A stretch of DNA of 5,682 nucleotides from Atopobium sp. (lineage in GTDB: Bacteria > Actinomycetota > Coriobacteriia > Coriobacteriales > Atopobiaceae), in contig JABZHP010000072.1 of NCBI GenBank assembly GCA_015258785.1, forward strand, positions 1 to 5,682. The letters are read 5' to 3'. Below are positions 3,876 to 5,682 of the stretch, one piece after another (position 1 is the first letter of the stretch; every line of letters begins with the position of its first letter). The position numbers and the translations under genes were made by a program. The notes below the pieces were generated by a model. The model ran no database searches, was not told the origin of the DNA, and saw nothing but the letters and a program-made list of their open reading frames with translations.

Positions 3876-4652
3876 TTAATCCTGTAAGAATGGATTAGTT
3901 GCTAACTCTGCCTCTAAAGATGTTTGATTTCCGTGTCCGGACAAGATGACAGATGTTGGATCAAGCTCAGTCTTGATGCGATTCAAAGAAGCCTTAAGGG
4001 TTTCAAAGTTGCCACCTGGCAGGTCTGTTCTTCCAGCAGAACCCTGGAAAAGTGTGTCGCCTACAAAGACGGCGCCAGTAGCAGTTCCCTCTCCCACCAA
4101 AACGATGCCACCAGGAGTGTGACCAGGCGTTTCCATAATCTTGAACTGAGCGGTTCCAACAGAGAGAACATCTCCCTCGTGGAGAAAACCGTCTGGCTCT
4201 GGAGCATCATCATAGATCTCGTTTGAGTTATGAGCTCTCTGGGCAAGCTCATTATCTGCTTCGTTGATAAGGTACTGAGCACCAGGCACCGCAAGCTTCA
4301 AAGCCTTAACGCCACCAACGTGATCAGCATGGCCGTGAGTAGCAACAATGTACTTAAGCTCAAGGTTCAAGAGCTGTGCAGCAATCTCTGCACCCGATGC
4401 ACCGGCATCAATAATCATGCACTCATTACCAGAAACGTAAATGTAGCAGTTAGTCTCAAGAGGACCTACTTTGAAGACGCCAATCTGGTCTTTTGCGTGA
4501 TGACATCCACCGTGACCGTGATGACCACAGCAACCGCCGTGACCATGCTCACCGTGGCCTTGCTCGCCATGATGACCGCAACAGCCGCCGTGTACGTGCT
4601 CTTCGTCGTGGTGATGGCCGCCGCAGGAGCAGCCCTCATTTTGATTAGCCAT
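3876..4652 (-). CDS. MBL-fold hydrolase (glyoxalase II/YcbL-like) with Cys/His-rich N-terminal tail
   Basis: This 258-residue protein is a metallo-beta-lactamase-fold hydrolase. The core runs from about 57 to 258 and starts VGPLETNCYIY (62-72). The metal ligands are visible: THGHADH (105-111: H106, H108, D110, H111), H178 in PGHTPG, D199 in GDTLF and H240 in SGHG. The segment FQGSAGRTDLPGG (202-214) is typical of the small YcbL/GloB-like branch, which hydrolyses thioesters such as S-lactoylglutathione or related substrates. The substrate here is unknown. The odd part is residues 7-52, with 7 Cys and 15 His, including GGCCGHHG twice (22-29 and 39-46). This probably binds metal. The ATG is fixed by AAGGAG 5 nt upstream and overlaps the end of rel by 8 nt, so expression is likely coupled to rel. 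MBL genes near rel are also known in mycobacteria. Confidence 0.92.
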   Translation of the reverse strand: MANQNEGCSCGGHHHDEEHVHGGCCGHHGEQGHGEHGHGGCCGHHGHGGCHHAKDQIGVFKVGPLETNCYIYVSGNECMIIDAGASGAEIAAQLLNLELKYIVATHGHADHVGGVKALKLAVPGAQYLINEADNELAQRAHNSNEIYDDAPEPDGFLHEGDVLSVGTAQFKIMETPGHTPGGIVLVGEGTATGAVFVGDTLFQGSAGRTDLPGGNFETLKASLNRIKTELDPTSVILSGHGNQTSLEAELATNPFLQD

Positions 4653-5682
4653 AAAGTCTCCTTCTCATCTGATTAGCGCCTTCACCTGGCATAATACGAC
4701 GAGCGTCGTAGACAGAAGGCACGCGAGTTACAAATGCAAATAAGGTATCAAGCAAGCTGGTGTCAGAGATAGAAACCAAGAAACGCATACGTACTACGCC
4801 CTGCTCGCCCACTTGTGTAGCTGCAGAAAGAATGTTTGCACCAGCGTCAGACAGCGCAACCGTGACGTCTTTAAGAAGGCCCATACGGTCCGTTGCCTCA
4901 ACGACAATCTCTACCCTAAACTCAGTAGCGCCGCTGGCGTCCCAAGAAACAGGAATGATACGCTTTGGATCGTTGAGCAGGTCTTTAACGTTAGGGCAAT
5001 TGGCGCGGTGAACAGAAACGCCACGACCGCGTGTAATGAAGCCCACAATATCGTCACCTGCAACAGGATTGCAGCAATGCGCCAGATGAACAAGCAAATC
5101 TGGATCGCCGTTTACCACAACGCCGCAGTTAGACTTCTTGGGACGACTACCTTTAGCGGTACGAGAAATAACGTAGGAGCGAACCAAAGGCTGATCGTTT
5201 GCAATTGCCTTGTTCTTCTCCTGAAGGCGTGCCGCATTACGCTCTTGCTCAGTAACAACCTCGGGATTTTTCTCCTCTAAGATTTCACTCACGCGATTAA
5301 CAACCTGCTTAGCAGACTGATTACCTGCACCAATTCCCGCAAACAGGTCATCTACGCTGCGATAATCAAACTGCTCGGTGAGCTGATCAAGCGCCTTAAC
5401 GGTTCGCGTAGCACTGATGCCATAGCCACGCTTGCGCAGCTCTTTTGCAAGCTCAGAACGACCGCGCTCGGCATCGTCAGACTTGTTCTCTTGTGAGAAA
5501 TACTTGCGGATCTTTGCACGTGCAGACGGCGTTTTTACCAGCGTCATCCAGTCGCGAGAAGGGCGAGCGTTCTTGTTAGTCAAAATCTCAATGCGGTCAC
5601 CCATCTGAAGCGTATGCGTCAGTGGAACTACGGAGCCATTAACGCGCGCACCAACACAGTGATTACCAACCTCGGTGTGAAC
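4645..5682 (-). CDS. relA: Rel/SpoT-family (p)ppGpp synthetase/hydrolase, C-terminal part
   Basis: This is the C-terminal 345 residues of a Rel protein; the gene continues past the right edge, so the catalytic hydrolase and synthetase domains are not in view. Residues 1-37 of the visible part are the end of the TGS domain (VHTEVGNHCVGARVNGSVVP, then GDRIEILTNK). A helical region follows. Next comes the conserved zinc-finger region: HLAHCCNPVAGDDIVGFITR, then GVSVHRANCPNV, with C203, C204, H225 and C229 as likely zinc ligands. Last is an ACT domain (about 254-326). These parts sense uncharged tRNA on stalled ribosomes and control the catalytic half. An internal ATG at 5604 is not the start, because the TGS domain reads through it. 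The stop at 4647-4645 overlaps the next gene. A single bifunctional Rel is usual in Gram-positives, but that cannot be checked here. Confidence 0.96.
   Translation of the reverse strand, partial: VHTEVGNHCVGARVNGSVVPLTHTLQMGDRIEILTNKNARPSRDWMTLVKTPSARAKIRKYFSQENKSDDAERGRSELAKELRKRGYGISATRTVKALDQLTEQFDYRSVDDLFAGIGAGNQSAKQVVNRVSEILEEKNPEVVTEQERNAARLQEKNKAIANDQPLVRSYVISRTAKGSRPKKSNCGVVVNGDPDLLVHLAHCCNPVAGDDIVGFITRGRGVSVHRANCPNVKDLLNDPKRIIPVSWDASGATEFRVEIVVEATDRMGLLKDVTVALSDAGANILSAATQVGEQGVVRMRFLVSISDTSLLDTLFAFVTRVPSVYDARRIMPGEGANQMRRRLYG

Overview
The window reads as ordinary chromosomal sequence from a low-to-mid GC Gram-positive, most likely an actinobacterium of the Coriobacteriia (Atopobiaceae-like). 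This is an inference from several things: a tRNA-Ala with anticodon CGC, strong Shine-Dalgarno sites, a Rel-type (p)ppGpp enzyme overlapping a glyoxalase-II-like gene, a WecA/TagO-type lipid-carrier transferase, and the protein sequences. No search was run, so the genus is open.

Layout, left to right. At 69-445 a minus-strand RNA block holds a 6S-like RNA with its own terminal U-run, then a promoter, a tRNA-Ala(CGC) and an intrinsic terminator. From 471 a divergent promoter drives a WecA/TagO-type transferase (552-1772, TTG start). Positions 1773-2207 carry no gene. They hold two repeat arrays of the same design, each one inverted unit followed by three direct units of 25-26 nt at about 31-bp spacing. 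From 2208 to the right edge everything is on the minus strand. Read in transcription order from the right edge this is: the 3' part of rel (TGS, zinc-finger and ACT regions), an MBL-fold hydrolase with a Cys/His-rich N-terminal tail that overlaps rel by 8 nt, a hairpin terminator interleaved with the tRNA-Leu(CAA) promoter, tRNA-Leu, a structured leader with an attenuator, then infC-rpmI-rplT and a strong terminator.

Functionally the window joins translation (IF3, L35, L20, two tRNAs), stringent-response and RNA-polymerase control (Rel, 6S-like RNA), and envelope polymer synthesis (WecA/TagO type). IF3, L35 and L20 form the classic autoregulated operon. The infC start appears to be a non-canonical AUA, and the leader carries a terminator whose loop is complementary to a downstream segment.

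The least explained part is the pair of repeat arrays between the convergent wecA-type gene and rplT. I do not recognise this repeat family. No defence system, CRISPR array or insertion sequence was found.
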